Notes under the pieces: model-generated | What the model was told of the DNA's origin: nothing | What the model saw: the letters and a program-made list of their open reading frames with translations, nothing else | Databases searched by the model: none | Assembly (NCBI GenBank): GCA_017466405.1 | Contig: JAFTUF010000030.1 | Location: 1 to 64,000, forward strand | Source of the DNA: Bacteroidales bacterium | Lineage (GTDB): Bacteria; Bacteroidota; Bacteroidia; Bacteroidales; F082 | DNA length: 64,000 bases | Reading direction: 5' to 3' | Made by a program: the position numbers and the translations under genes | Shown here: positions 8,695-15,805 of the stretch, in pieces | Layout of the letters: each line of letters starts with the position of its first letter | How positions within the stretch are numbered: the stretch's first letter is position 1

Positions 8695-9297
8695 ATGGGA
8701 TTTTTATCACAGATTAATTTTGTAGAGATACTCAGTTCATTCATAGTTTTGTTTGTCATCATCGACGTAACAGGTTCTATACCTATTTTCCTCAGTCTCA
8801 AGAGCGGTGACAAGAATATAAAAGCTGGACAAGCTTGCTTGATAGCGTTGTTAATGTTTGTCGGTTTCTTCTATGCTGGCGACAGGCTTTTGGATTTATT
8901 CAGCATCGACGTAGCCTCGTTTGCCGTCGCAGGTTCGTTAGTAATCTTCATACTCGCATTGGAAATGGTACTCGGCTTCGACATCATAAAGTACGACAGT
9001 CAAGGTTCTAACGTTTCTGTTGTTCCAGTAGCGTTTCCTCTCCTGGCTGGTCCTGGTGCATTGACTGCATTATTGTCGTTACGCGCAGATTATTCCGTCA
9101 TTAATATCATGATAGGTTTGTTTTTAAACCTCCTCTTAGCATACATCGTGATACGTTTTGTTGGAAAGATAGAGAAATGGCTAGGCAAAGATTTCATCTT
9201 TATTTTACGTAAGTTCTTCGGTGTTATATTGTTGGCTTTAGCAGTAAAATTATTTGCAAGCAATTTATCGATTGTCATTTCTGAATTAGCGAAGTAA
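8695..9297 (+). CDS. MarC family integral membrane protein
   Basis: The 200-residue protein has six hydrophobic segments and MarC (UPF0056) features: FIVLFVIIDVTGSIPIFLSL near the start and VPVAFPLLAGPGALTALL in the middle. The start at 8695 gives MGFLSQINF and follows the flippase stop by 17 bases; the open frame runs back into the flippase gene but has no family support there. The MarC family's function is not settled; the old link to multiple antibiotic resistance was not confirmed. Confidence 0.9.
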   Translation: MGFLSQINFVEILSSFIVLFVIIDVTGSIPIFLSLKSGDKNIKAGQACLIALLMFVGFFYAGDRLLDLFSIDVASFAVAGSLVIFILALEMVLGFDIIKYDSQGSNVSVVPVAFPLLAGPGALTALLSLRADYSVINIMIGLFLNLLLAYIVIRFVGKIEKWLGKDFIFILRKFFGVILLALAVKLFASNLSIVISELAK

Positions 9298-9300
9298 AGA

Positions 9301-9345
9301 ATGACTAAAGTCTAAAGATAAAAGTCTAAAGATAAAAGATTAAGT
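9301..9345. repeat. Short tandem repeat GTCTAAAGATAAAA
   Basis: The word GTCTAAAGATAAAA occurs twice in a row (about 9310-9337), preceded by a degenerate third copy ACTAAAGTCTAAAG. The stretch lies between the marC stop and the ZIP gene start. The same word family in inverse form (GTCTTTAGTC, CAGACTTTAGAC) recurs at 63729-63760. Confidence 0.6.
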
Positions 9346-9346
9346 G

Positions 9347-10138
9347 ATGAATAATATTGTTTTAACGATTATAGGTTTTGCCATCATTTTTATAATGACG
9401 ACATTAGGTGCGTCGTTGGTATTCTTTTTCAAGAGTGATATTTCAAAGAGAATCAACTCGTTTTTGTTAGGGTTGGCTGGCGGCATCATGGTCGCTGCAT
9501 CTATATGGTCGCTGATTATGCCAGCTATCGAGATGTCGGAAGAGAGTTTCGGTAATTTCGCTTGGTTCCCGGCAGCAGTTAGTATCATCTTAGGAGGATT
9601 GGCTTTGGCATTATTAGATAAAATAGTTCCGCACATGCACAACGGCACACATCAGGAAGAAGGTCCACATTCACATTTCTCGAAGTCGATGAAACTGTTC
9701 TTTGCGGTCACTTTGCACAACATACCAGAAGGTTTGGCTGTAGGATTCGCTTTTGGTGCTGCAGCAGTCGCCGGTGAACAAGCAGCGTTCATATCAGCAT
9801 TAGGATTAGCAATCGGCATTGGCATCCAGAACTTTCCAGAAGGAGCAGCCATCTCTTTGCCGATGCGACAAGTGACTGGCAGCAGAAAGAAAGCCTTTCT
9901 CTTCGGCATGGGAAGCGGCGTTGTGGAGCCATTATCCGCTATAGTTGGATATTTTCTCGCTTCTCACCTTATCATTTTACAGCCTTGGTTGTTAGCTTTC
10001 TCTGCTGGAGCTATGTTGTTCGTTGTGGCAGAAGACCTTATCCCTGACGCTAACATAAGCGAGAATCCTCATAACGGAACATGGGGATTTATGATAGGTT
10101 TCATAATAATGATGATATTGGACGTGGCTTTAGGATAA
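9347..10138 (+). CDS. ZIP family metal transporter
   Basis: The 263-residue protein carries the two ZIP signature helices: HNIPEGLAVGFAFG (TM4) and NFPEGAAISLPMR (TM5). The His residues and Glu-Gly pairs make the metal path. A His-rich loop (HMHNGTHQEEGPHSH) lies between TM3 and TM4, as in ZIP proteins. These carriers move zinc and other divalent metals into the cytoplasm. A GTG immediately precedes the ATG at 9347; I chose the ATG. Substrate choice cannot be read from the sequence. Confidence 0.92.
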   Translation: MNNIVLTIIGFAIIFIMTTLGASLVFFFKSDISKRINSFLLGLAGGIMVAASIWSLIMPAIEMSEESFGNFAWFPAAVSIILGGLALALLDKIVPHMHNGTHQEEGPHSHFSKSMKLFFAVTLHNIPEGLAVGFAFGAAAVAGEQAAFISALGLAIGIGIQNFPEGAAISLPMRQVTGSRKKAFLFGMGSGVVEPLSAIVGYFLASHLIILQPWLLAFSAGAMLFVVAEDLIPDANISENPHNGTWGFMIGFIIMMILDVALG

Positions 10139-10148
10139 GACATAAAAA

Positions 10149-10197
10149 ATGAGCTGTGAGTTCTAAGCAAATTGTATTGCTCATAACCACAGCTCAT
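10149..10197. terminator. Two-way terminator between convergent genes
   Basis: ATGAGCTGTG (10149-10158) pairs perfectly with CACAGCTCAT (10188-10197). The stem extends inward with two mismatches to about 22 pairs around a short loop. There are A/T runs on both sides (AAAAAA before, TTTTTTT after), which fits termination of both the ZIP gene and the T9SS cargo gene. Confidence 0.85.
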
Positions 10198-10219
10198 GTC
10201 AATTATTTTTTTATGACAA

Positions 10220-11053
10220 TTATTTCACGATAAGTTTTGTACGATGACCGTCTAACGCAACGAAATATACACCGGCATTCAAATTACTTATATCAATATT
10301 TGACTTATTGTCAATTATAGTTGTTCTCAGGACGATTCTTCCTGTAATATCAGTTATTGTCAAAACATTATTAGTTGGAATCGTTTCTATTTCAATATTT
10401 AAGATTTCATTAGCAGGATTAGGATACACCATTAAATCCGACTTAACATTTTCATATACATTATCTTGGACGTATGAAACTACGTTGATGTCGTCCATAG
10501 CCATCTGATAAGTTCCATTTTTAACGAAAGCTATCTTAACGTCCTTACCTTTCCAATCTGTAATATCTAATTTATATTGTTCTGTATAATGGTAAGGCGA
10601 GTTGAAATCATTTGCCAATTTATAGGCTTCATTCCATGTAGCGTTTTCTATGTCATAAATCATGATGTAAAAAGAATTAATATACATAGCTTCTGAGTGA
10701 TACCACAGCCAATAATTAATAAAGGTATCGCCATTTTCTGGAATTGAGATAAGAGGTGTCATAAGCCAATCGTGAGTTGTTTCCGGATACATAGTACCAC
10801 CTATCCATGCAGCTGAGTCACCTGAATGTACATAACCGAATGACGTTGTTTCCGTGATGTCCCACTTTTCCCATGGTTCTAATCCTGTCGCAGGGTAATC
10901 TTGAGGCTCTTGGGTAATTGCCTGAGAAACACCAATTGTCCATCCTTCATCAAAGCCAGGACCTTCAAAACTTGTTTCTAAAAGAGTAGTCTGCGCTGAA
11001 GCTGCAACAGACAACACTAAACTAAAAAGTAAAGCTAAGTAAATCTTTTTCAT
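10220..11053 (-). CDS. Secreted T9SS cargo protein with a choice-of-anchor J/cleaved-adhesin-like domain
   Basis: The 277-residue protein starts with a signal peptide (MKKIYLALLFSLVLSVAASAQ). Residues ~25-185 form a jelly-roll typical of choice-of-anchor J or cleaved-adhesin modules (SFEGPGFDEGW, SGDSAAWIGG, HDWLMTPLISI, FINYWLWYHS). The last ~70 residues are a type A sorting domain: VYPNPANEILNIE, ITDITGRIV, IDISNLNAGVYFV and a final KLIVK. Proteins of this design cross the outer membrane through the type IX system and are cell-attached or released. The start was set at the Met that opens the signal peptide, eight codons into the open frame. Confidence 0.88.
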   Translation of the reverse strand: MKKIYLALLFSLVLSVAASAQTTLLETSFEGPGFDEGWTIGVSQAITQEPQDYPATGLEPWEKWDITETTSFGYVHSGDSAAWIGGTMYPETTHDWLMTPLISIPENGDTFINYWLWYHSEAMYINSFYIMIYDIENATWNEAYKLANDFNSPYHYTEQYKLDITDWKGKDVKIAFVKNGTYQMAMDDINVVSYVQDNVYENVKSDLMVYPNPANEILNIEIETIPTNNVLTITDITGRIVLRTTIIDNKSNIDISNLNAGVYFVALDGHRTKLIVK

Positions 11054-11106
11054 AATGCAAATTTTTATTAATAACAATTTATTTAAAGTTAGGTTTGATT
11101 ATAAAA

Positions 11107-11922
11107 TCAAAGAACTTCTTTTATTTTAACTAGTTGTTCTATGAGAGGTTCTACTAAATCTAAACGCAACATATTTGCGCCATCCGATTTCGCCATTGAA
11201 GGATTAGGATGAGTTTCCATAAAGATTCCATCTGCTCCTACTGCAATAGCAGCTTTAGAAATCAACGAAATCAATTCAGGTTTGCCTCCTGTCACTCCCG
11301 ATGTCTGATTCGGTTGCTGCAAAGAATGTGTCACATCCATCACAACAGGAACTCCACATTGTTGCATGTCGTATATATTTCTATAATCTACAACGAGATC
11401 TTGGTAACCAAAGAAGTTTCCGCGTTCTGTCAGCATAACAGAGTCATTGCCTGACTGGCGTACTTTATCAACAGCAAATTGCATAGAAGCACCAGATAGG
11501 AACTGACCTTTTTTAATATTGACAGTTTTTCCAGTCTTAGCCGCTGCTATCAACAAGTCGGTCTGACGACATAAAAATGCAGGTATTTGAAGTATATCTA
11601 TACCATATTCAGCAGCCATCTGCGCTTCTTCAACAGCATGAATGTCTGTAACTACAGGAACATTGAACTCTTTCTTTATGCCAGCGAGAACATTAAGAGC
11701 TTTCTCATCGCCAATTCCCATAAAAGAATCCAGACGAGAACGATTGGCCTTACGATATGAGCCCTTAAATACAAATGGTATATCGTACGAGTTACAGATA
11801 GCCAATAGTCTCTCTGCTATTTTGTAAGGAGACTCTTCATCTTCAATTACGCAAGGTCCCGCCAAGAGAAAGAATCTATCTTTCCTAAGATTTTTTAAGA
11901 ATGGGTAATAAGAAAGTTCCAT
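11107..11922 (-). CDS. kdsA: 3-deoxy-8-phosphooctulonate synthase (KDO-8-P synthase)
   Basis: The 271-residue protein makes KDO-8-phosphate from arabinose-5-phosphate and PEP for lipopolysaccharide inner core. It shows FFLLAGPCVIE, FKGSYRKANRSR, PVVTDIH, QIPAFLCRQTDLL, KKGQFLSG and VMDVTHSLQQPN. The Cys in GPCVIE is the mark of the metal-dependent class; metal-independent enzymes such as that of E. coli have Asn there. The start codon follows the idi stop by four bases, so the pair is an operon. Confidence 0.97.
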   Translation of the reverse strand: MELSYYPFLKNLRKDRFFLLAGPCVIEDEESPYKIAERLLAICNSYDIPFVFKGSYRKANRSRLDSFMGIGDEKALNVLAGIKKEFNVPVVTDIHAVEEAQMAAEYGIDILQIPAFLCRQTDLLIAAAKTGKTVNIKKGQFLSGASMQFAVDKVRQSGNDSVMLTERGNFFGYQDLVVDYRNIYDMQQCGVPVVMDVTHSLQQPNQTSGVTGGKPELISLISKAAIAVGADGIFMETHPNPSMAKSDGANMLRLDLVEPLIEQLVKIKEVL

Positions 11923-11926
11923 AATA

Positions 11927-12442
11927 TCATTTATTAAAATGTTTTAACAATTCCTTAAATGCAATCTTAAACCATGGTGTATAAACTTCTGGATGCTCAA
12001 CCATATCGTTCTTTATAAATTCCATAGTTTCATATTTCCAAGAAGCCACCTCGTCAGTATTGATTATAGGTGTATCATCGGTAGTTCCTATAAATACATG
12101 ATCTATCTCATGTTCTGTAAGGCCTTGTGTGACATCAGCCTTATAAGTAAAATGAAATATCTCTTCAAGTTTGCAACTCATTCCCATCTCTTCTTGCAAG
12201 CGTCTTGACGTTGCTTGTTCGAGTGTCTCTTCATGACGAGGATGCGAACAGCATGTATTTGTCCACAATCCCGGAGTATGATATTTAGAGAATGCTCTTT
12301 GTTGCAGCAGCATCTCTCCTTTCGAGTTAAAAATAAATATTGAAAAAGCACGGTGCAGTTCTGCTTTTATGTGAGCTTCCATCTTCTCCATCAATCCGAT
12401 AGGATTGTCATCATTATCAACTAATACTACGAATTCTTGCAT
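11927..12442 (-). CDS. idi: Isopentenyl-diphosphate delta-isomerase, type I
   Basis: The 171-residue protein is a Nudix-fold isomerase that interconverts IPP and DMAPP. It carries the two marker motifs: TNTCCSHP, with the catalytic Cys, and the Nudix-like RRLQEEMG. E114-type metal residues fall in the TEHEIDHVF stretch. Length is normal for bacterial type I enzymes. It lies four bases upstream of kdsA on the same strand and downstream of ychF after a hairpin at 12481-12526. Confidence 0.96.
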   Translation of the reverse strand: MQEFVVLVDNDDNPIGLMEKMEAHIKAELHRAFSIFIFNSKGEMLLQQRAFSKYHTPGLWTNTCCSHPRHEETLEQATSRRLQEEMGMSCKLEEIFHFTYKADVTQGLTEHEIDHVFIGTTDDTPIINTDEVASWKYETMEFIKNDMVEHPEVYTPWFKIAFKELLKHFNK

Positions 12443-12480
12443 TATGGTTAGAGTTTAAGGTTTATAGTAGTTAAAAAGTT

Positions 12481-12526
12481 TTAAGGATTAAAGTATGTGT
12501 GATGCACTTCAAACTTTAATCCTTAA
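12481..12526 (-). terminator. Hairpin after ychF
   Basis: TTAAGGATTAAAGT (12481-12494) pairs perfectly with ACTTTAATCCTTAA (12513-12526) around an 18-base loop, five bases downstream of the ychF stop. On the minus strand a T-rich stretch follows. The same word set (TTTAAGG, TTAAAGT) makes the hairpin at 38667-38729. Confidence 0.7.
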
Positions 12527-12531
12527 ACAAA

Positions 12532-13605
12532 TCAAACGTTAAATCTGATATTTAATATATCGCCGTCCTGAACGACGTAGTTTTTACCCTCAACACGGAA
12601 CTTGCCAGCTTCTTTCACAGCAGCTTCCGAACCATATTTCAAGAAGTCATCTGTACTCATAACTTCTGCGCGGATAAAACCACGTTGTAAATCAGAGTGG
12701 ATAACGCCAGCTGCGACAGGTGCTGTATCACCTATATGTATTGTCCATGCACGAGTCTCGTCGGTACCTGTTGTGAAGAACGACTGTAATTTCAAAGTAC
12801 TATAAGCATAACGGACGAGTTTGTTAACACCTGGTTCTGTCAATCCGGCGTCTTCCATAAACATCGCTTTGTCTTCATCGTCGAGTTCAGCTATCTCAGA
12901 CTCAAGTTTTCCAGCAATAACAAGCATTTCATCACCTTCTTTTAAAGCTGCTTTTACTGCTTCAGAATATTTGTTACCTGTCGTAGCCGATGCATCGTCA
13001 ACATTACAGACGTACATTATAGGCTTTGCCGTAAGCAATTGAATATCTTGAATGTATTTTTTATCTTCATCTGAGACTTTAGCATCACGAGCGTTTTGCA
13101 TATTCTCGAGAGCTTCTTTATAGACAGTCAAAACTTCAAAAGCCTTTTTATTGTCTTTTTCGCCGTTCTTCATGAGTTTCTCAACACGTTGCAACTTACG
13201 AGTAACAAGGTCCAAGTCACGGACTTGAAGTTCCAAATCGACGAGTTCCATATCACGTACCGGGTCAACGCTTCCTTCACTATGAGGTACGTTTTCATCA
13301 TCGAAGCAACGCAACACATGAATGAGAGCGTCAACAGTTTGAACCTCAGCGAGCAGTTTATTACCGACACCTTCACCACCTTTTGTCAATCCTGGAAGGT
13401 CAACTATTTCCACTGTCGCAGGAACTATTCTTTTTGAGTGAGAAATATTGTCTATAAGTTTAAGGCGTTCATCGCGGACCTCGCACATACCAATGTTTGT
13501 CTTAGTTGCGAAGCCACCTATTTCAGCTTTTGTATTTGATATACAATTAAATATTGTTGTCTTTCCTGTATTGGTCAAGCCAATGATTCCACAATTCAAT
13601 GCCAT
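12532..13605 (-). CDS. ychF: YchF-type P-loop NTPase, variant P-loop
   Basis: The 357-residue protein has the YchF/OLA1 plan: an N-terminal G domain, a central coiled coil (about 130-175) and a C-terminal TGS domain (AWTIHIGDTAPVAAGVIHSDLQRGFIRAEV to NIRFNV). The usual P-loop GLPNVGKS reads GLTNTGKT here (9-16). The G2 region and the stretch after DLPGL (TKGGEGVGNK) also depart from the common KGASKGEGLGN form. The family binds ribosomes and often prefers ATP. A TATCTTTG promoter lies upstream at 13628-13635. The assignment to the family is firm; nucleotide preference is not known. Confidence 0.92.
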   Translation of the reverse strand: MALNCGIIGLTNTGKTTIFNCISNTKAEIGGFATKTNIGMCEVRDERLKLIDNISHSKRIVPATVEIVDLPGLTKGGEGVGNKLLAEVQTVDALIHVLRCFDDENVPHSEGSVDPVRDMELVDLELQVRDLDLVTRKLQRVEKLMKNGEKDNKKAFEVLTVYKEALENMQNARDAKVSDEDKKYIQDIQLLTAKPIMYVCNVDDASATTGNKYSEAVKAALKEGDEMLVIAGKLESEIAELDDEDKAMFMEDAGLTEPGVNKLVRYAYSTLKLQSFFTTGTDETRAWTIHIGDTAPVAAGVIHSDLQRGFIRAEVMSTDDFLKYGSEAAVKEAGKFRVEGKNYVVQDGDILNIRFNV

Positions 13606-13627
13606 ATTTTTATTTTTTTAACTTCTG

Positions 13628-13635
13628 CAAAGATA
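13628..13635 (-). promoter_or_regulatory. -7 promoter element (TATCTTTG) for ychF
   Basis: TATCTTTG on the minus strand, 22 bases upstream of the ychF ATG, is an exact TAnnTTTG match. Confidence 0.6.
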
Positions 13636-13693
13636 ATAAAAAACAAAGTATGAATCGACTTGAGTTATCAATAAGTTTTATATAAAAACAAAA

Positions 13694-13729
13694 AAAGTGT
13701 AAACCTGACAAATATCTGATTTACACTTT
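13694..13729 (-). terminator. Terminator of the tRNA-Ser pair
   Basis: AAAGTGTAAA (13694-13703) pairs perfectly with TTTACACTTT (13720-13729). On the minus strand a T-rich tail follows. It lies seven bases beyond the 3' end of tRNA-Ser(CGA). Confidence 0.8.
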
Positions 13730-13736
13730 CTTTTTG

Positions 13737-13823
13737 CGGAGAGAGAGGGATTCGAACCCTCGGACCGCGGATGCGGTCAACGGTTTTCGAGACCGCCCCA
13801 TTCGACCACTCTGGCATCTCTCC
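13737..13823 (-). tRNA. tRNA-Ser (CGA)
   Basis: The 87-base gene folds as a class II tRNA. The acceptor stem is GGAGAGA/TCTCTCC, the anticodon loop is CTCGAAA (anticodon CGA, reading UCG), there is a long variable arm with CGCATCCGCG, and the T arm carries GGTTCGAATCC. The discriminator base is G and CCA is not encoded. It follows tRNA-Ser(UGA) by 56 bases on the same strand. Confidence 0.95.
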
Positions 13824-13851
13824 AACTTTAAACCTATATTTGAAAGAACAA

Positions 13852-13871
13852 AAGCGACCTTGTAGTCGCTT
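13852..13871 (-). terminator. Small hairpin between the two serine tRNAs
   Basis: AAGCGAC (13852-13858) pairs with GTCGCTT (13865-13871), followed on the minus strand by TTTTGTTC. It may be a weak terminator or a processing site between the two tRNAs. Confidence 0.4.
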
Positions 13872-13879
13872 CATCTCCG

Positions 13880-13964
13880 CGGAGAAAGAGGGATTCGAAC
13901 CCCCGGTACATTGCTGTACAACGGTTTTCAAGACCGCCGCGATCGACCACTCTGCCATTTCTCC
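13880..13964 (-). tRNA. tRNA-Ser (UGA)
   Basis: The 85-base class II tRNA has acceptor GGAGAAA/TTTCTCC, anticodon loop CTTGAAA (anticodon TGA, reading UCA and other UCN codons), a long variable arm and the T loop GGTTCGAATCC. The discriminator base is G and CCA is not encoded. A TATCTTTG element ends only five bases before the mature 5' end. Confidence 0.95.
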
Positions 13965-13968
13965 GCTG

Positions 13969-13976
13969 CAAAGATA
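13969..13976 (-). promoter_or_regulatory. Stable-RNA promoter of tRNA-Ser(UGA)
   Basis: The minus strand reads GTATCTTTGCAGCG, containing TATCTTTG. The same 14 bases stand before tRNA-Tyr (46791) and the candidate small RNA (63828). Transcription would begin at or within a base or two of the mature tRNA 5' end. Confidence 0.65.
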
Positions 13977-14048
13977 CAACTTTTTTAATTCAGTCAAGAT
14001 CTTTTGAAAAAAAAATATTTTTTTCTCCTATACACCAAATAAAAGCAG

Positions 14049-14056
14049 TATTTTTG
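14049..14056 (+). promoter_or_regulatory. -7 promoter element (TATTTTTG) next to the start codon
   Basis: TATTTTTG matches TAnnTTTG and ends 10 bases before the ATG at 14066 (four before the ATG at 14060). The predicted message has almost no leader. Confidence 0.5.
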
Positions 14057-14065
14057 CAAATGGAA

Positions 14066-15667
14066 ATGAAGAATTTTTTTTTAAATATAGCACTCTTTTT
14101 ACTGACAATCATCACTTTGAATTTTCATTCATGCAGCGATGTCTCTAAATCGTATTGTGATGAGATATTGAACTATTCTTATTCTGGGAACGATTCATTG
14201 TCGGAAAATGAGATTGTAATGGTAAATAAATGCACCGAAAAATATCACAAAAATCCAACCTTTCTTCAAAAAGCCGCTCAGATTTACTACATAGATGCAA
14301 TCAATGATTATTCTGATGGACTATATCTTAAAGCTGTAAATAAATTTTATCACTCCCTACAGGATATAAATTCCTATTTCTCAAAAGTTGATGAGATAAA
14401 AGAATACGACTACGAATTCAGGGCTGAGATTTATGAGAGATTAGGTGACATATACAAAGATATTAATTCGCTAAAACCAGCGACAGAACTATACAACAAA
14501 GCTCTATCCGATTATGAAAACGCCCAAAATAACGAGAAAATTCTGAACACACTTCTTAAGTTAGGCAAAATCTATCAATACAATCATATCCCTAATATTG
14601 CCATGATATATTTTGAATTGGCAGAAGAGAGAGATAATATCCCCAATAATATTTATCGAAAAATTATCGACAATAAAATCGTAACACTATATGAATTAAA
14701 CGATTACAAAAACGCAGACTCTATATTCAAGAATCACTTCAACATCAAGATTCAAGACTACGATTTTCATTCAGCTATGGGTACAATATATTTCTATGAA
14801 AGAAATTATGAGAAAGCCCTCCCCCACCTTTTACATTGTTTTGAGAACGGAAATCAGCAGGAGAAACTTGTCATGTCGGAAAAACTTGCAGAGGCATACT
14901 TCAATCTCAACGATCACGAAAAAGAGATGATTTATATCCAACATCAAGCTAAAAACAATTCTCTTGAAATCAGAAAAACACCATTGAAATTAGATTTAGA
15001 AAAACTGTTTGATGCAAAGCAAAATATTATTTATCAAAATGCAGAAAACAATAGAAACAATAATTCATTTGTTGCAATATTATTGGCTGTCACAATCTCC
15101 ACAATGTTATTTGTCATCATATTCAATATCAGGAATAAAAAGAATTTTCAAAAAAAGATACGCAGTGCAGAAGAGGCAATAAACGTTAATCACGAGACAA
15201 TCCAATCCAAAGATAAAATCATTAATGACATCTCTAAGAAATTAGTCGATTTAGAATCAAAAACAACAAAAGGAAATTTTGAAGAAGCTCACAAGCGTTT
15301 CCAAGAATCTCATATATATGTAAAGATAAAGTCTTTGTTTGATGGCGTTACCGTTCTCACAAAGAATGTTCAAGATTATTCTAAGCTTGCTTTATCAAAC
15401 AAGGACATTACATTATTGATAAGGACCTTTAACAATTCTTTTCCAAATGCTATTCCTTCTATTAAAAAACAATATGAAGCCATAACACCTGGAGATATCA
15501 AGTTCATCATTCTATATTTTATAAACATGAACAATGCTGAAATTGCTGTTCTTTTAGGATTGACATACGGGGCTGCTAATAAAAGGAGCAATAAAATCAA
15601 AAATATTTTTAACACAAGCAACGATTTAAACACTTTCATAACAACTCATATCAAATCGAATTTCTAA
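14066..15667 (+). CDS. Membrane TPR protein with a C-terminal HTH-like domain
   Basis: The ~533-residue protein starts with a signal segment and a lipobox-like NFHSC. Tetratricopeptide repeats follow (about 45-320; for example AEIYERLGDIYKDINSLKPATELYNKAL). Then comes one membrane helix (SFVAILLAVTISTMLFVIIF), a coiled coil, and a C-terminal domain ending ITPGDIKFIILYFINMNNAEIAVLLGLTYGAANKRSNKIKN, which reads like a LuxR-type helix-turn-helix. This TPR-TM-HTH plan is common in Bacteroidetes and suggests a one-protein sensor that regulates genes from the membrane. The start could be 14060 or 14066; the promoter position favours the latter. The ligand is unknown. Confidence 0.75.
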   Translation: MKNFFLNIALFLLTIITLNFHSCSDVSKSYCDEILNYSYSGNDSLSENEIVMVNKCTEKYHKNPTFLQKAAQIYYIDAINDYSDGLYLKAVNKFYHSLQDINSYFSKVDEIKEYDYEFRAEIYERLGDIYKDINSLKPATELYNKALSDYENAQNNEKILNTLLKLGKIYQYNHIPNIAMIYFELAEERDNIPNNIYRKIIDNKIVTLYELNDYKNADSIFKNHFNIKIQDYDFHSAMGTIYFYERNYEKALPHLLHCFENGNQQEKLVMSEKLAEAYFNLNDHEKEMIYIQHQAKNNSLEIRKTPLKLDLEKLFDAKQNIIYQNAENNRNNNSFVAILLAVTISTMLFVIIFNIRNKKNFQKKIRSAEEAINVNHETIQSKDKIINDISKKLVDLESKTTKGNFEEAHKRFQESHIYVKIKSLFDGVTVLTKNVQDYSKLALSNKDITLLIRTFNNSFPNAIPSIKKQYEAITPGDIKFIILYFINMNNAEIAVLLGLTYGAANKRSNKIKNIFNTSNDLNTFITTHIKSNF

Positions 15668-15774
15668 GGAAAGTATTTTTATATCTAATTTATCTTCTTT
15701 ACATTACAAAGATTTTGTCGATACATTTCCATAAATATTATGTTAAAATTTATTGACATAATTCAAACTATACC

Positions 15775-15782
15775 TATCTTTG
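15775..15782 (+). promoter_or_regulatory. -7 promoter element (TATCTTTG)
   Basis: TATCTTTG, an exact match, lies 23 bases before the ATG at 15806 of the GWxTD gene. It argues that the longer open frame starting at 15740 is not the real start. Confidence 0.6.
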
Positions 15783-15805
15783 CAAGTGAAAAAATTTTAA
15801 CAACG

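Noticed and set aside
13668..14007. Open frames of 109 and 78 residues on both strands over 13668-14007
   Set aside because: They run through the two serine tRNA genes and have no protein-like pattern; they are by-products of the tRNA sequences.
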